Origin: Opisthorchis felineus
Taxonomy: Eukaryota; Platyhelminthes; Trematoda; Opisthorchiida; Opisthorchiidae
DNA: 64,000 nucleotides
Direction of reading: 5' to 3'
Assembly (NCBI GenBank): GCA_004794785.1
Contig: SJOL01006426.1
Span: forward strand, 199,156 to 263,155
Below the pieces are notes generated by a model that was given only the letters and a program-made list of their open reading frames with translations, ran no database searches and had not been told where the DNA came from. A program made the translations under genes and the position numbers. This document shows positions 63,872 to 64,000 of this stretch, piece by piece. Position 1 is the stretch's first letter; each line of letters begins with the position of its first letter.

Positions 63872-64000
63872 GGAGCGCTTGGAGGTGTAGGCACCTCAGA
63901 ATATTTGTGATAAGCCATTACCAGGTCTCCTCCCTCATTCATTCTTTTCTCTTCCATTCATTCTAAGGTTTGAGATATAATTAGACAATCTTTGTGGTTG

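Overview
This window looks like sparse, repeat-laden eukaryotic DNA from a draft assembly. There is one 85-base run of N, long stretches without any convincing exon, and several microsatellites. Every protein-coding similarity I can recognise is a decayed copy. The retroelement types point to a metazoan, most likely a parasitic flatworm (digenean trematode). They are a Penelope-like element with a C-terminal GIY-YIG nuclease domain, an RTE-like non-LTR retrotransposon tail, an LTR-element aspartic protease relic, tRNA-derived short elements, and hammerhead-ribozyme repeats. The lineage is inferred from element style only; no host gene confirms it.

Layout. 94-345: first copy of a hammerhead-bearing repeat, with an intact ribozyme core on the minus strand. 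4501-5034: protease-like relic of an LTR retrotransposon (minus). 8605-9150: second copy, a partial head-to-tail tandem followed by an inverted piece. 13985-14900: reverse transcriptase and GIY-YIG relic of a Penelope-like element (minus). 20690-21125: third copy, a foldback with about 122-base arms and two opposed ribozyme cores. 29582-29852: AT-rich simple repeat around the gap. 36286-36580: fourth copy, with the ribozyme cleavage site deleted. 42062-42122: near-perfect hairpin. 44092-44290: tRNA-derived SINE-like element. 50485-50761: histone H3 pseudogene (minus). 52355-52420: tRNA-like relic (minus). 54993-55115: fifth copy, reduced to a head-to-head junction. 63290-63871: RTE-like retrotransposon C-terminus (plus, multiple stops).

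The most interesting system is the repeat family with five copies of one unit of about 300 bases carrying a type I hammerhead ribozyme. Helix III is only the palindrome CCGG between GAAA and the UC cleavage site. That tiny palindromic helix is the hallmark of Penelope-like-element and metazoan 'retrozyme' hammerheads, which are thought to work as dimers on tandem or circular RNA. One copy retains a remnant of the tandem arrangement, and four of five contain a switch of orientation. The Penelope-like relic in the same window is a plausible example of the machinery that mobilised them. The link is inference, since no autonomous element is intact here.

No complete host gene is supported. By my rough estimate (about 41% GC), open frames near 140 codons are expected by chance in 64 kb, so the longest anonymous frames (up to 157 codons) are not reported as genes.
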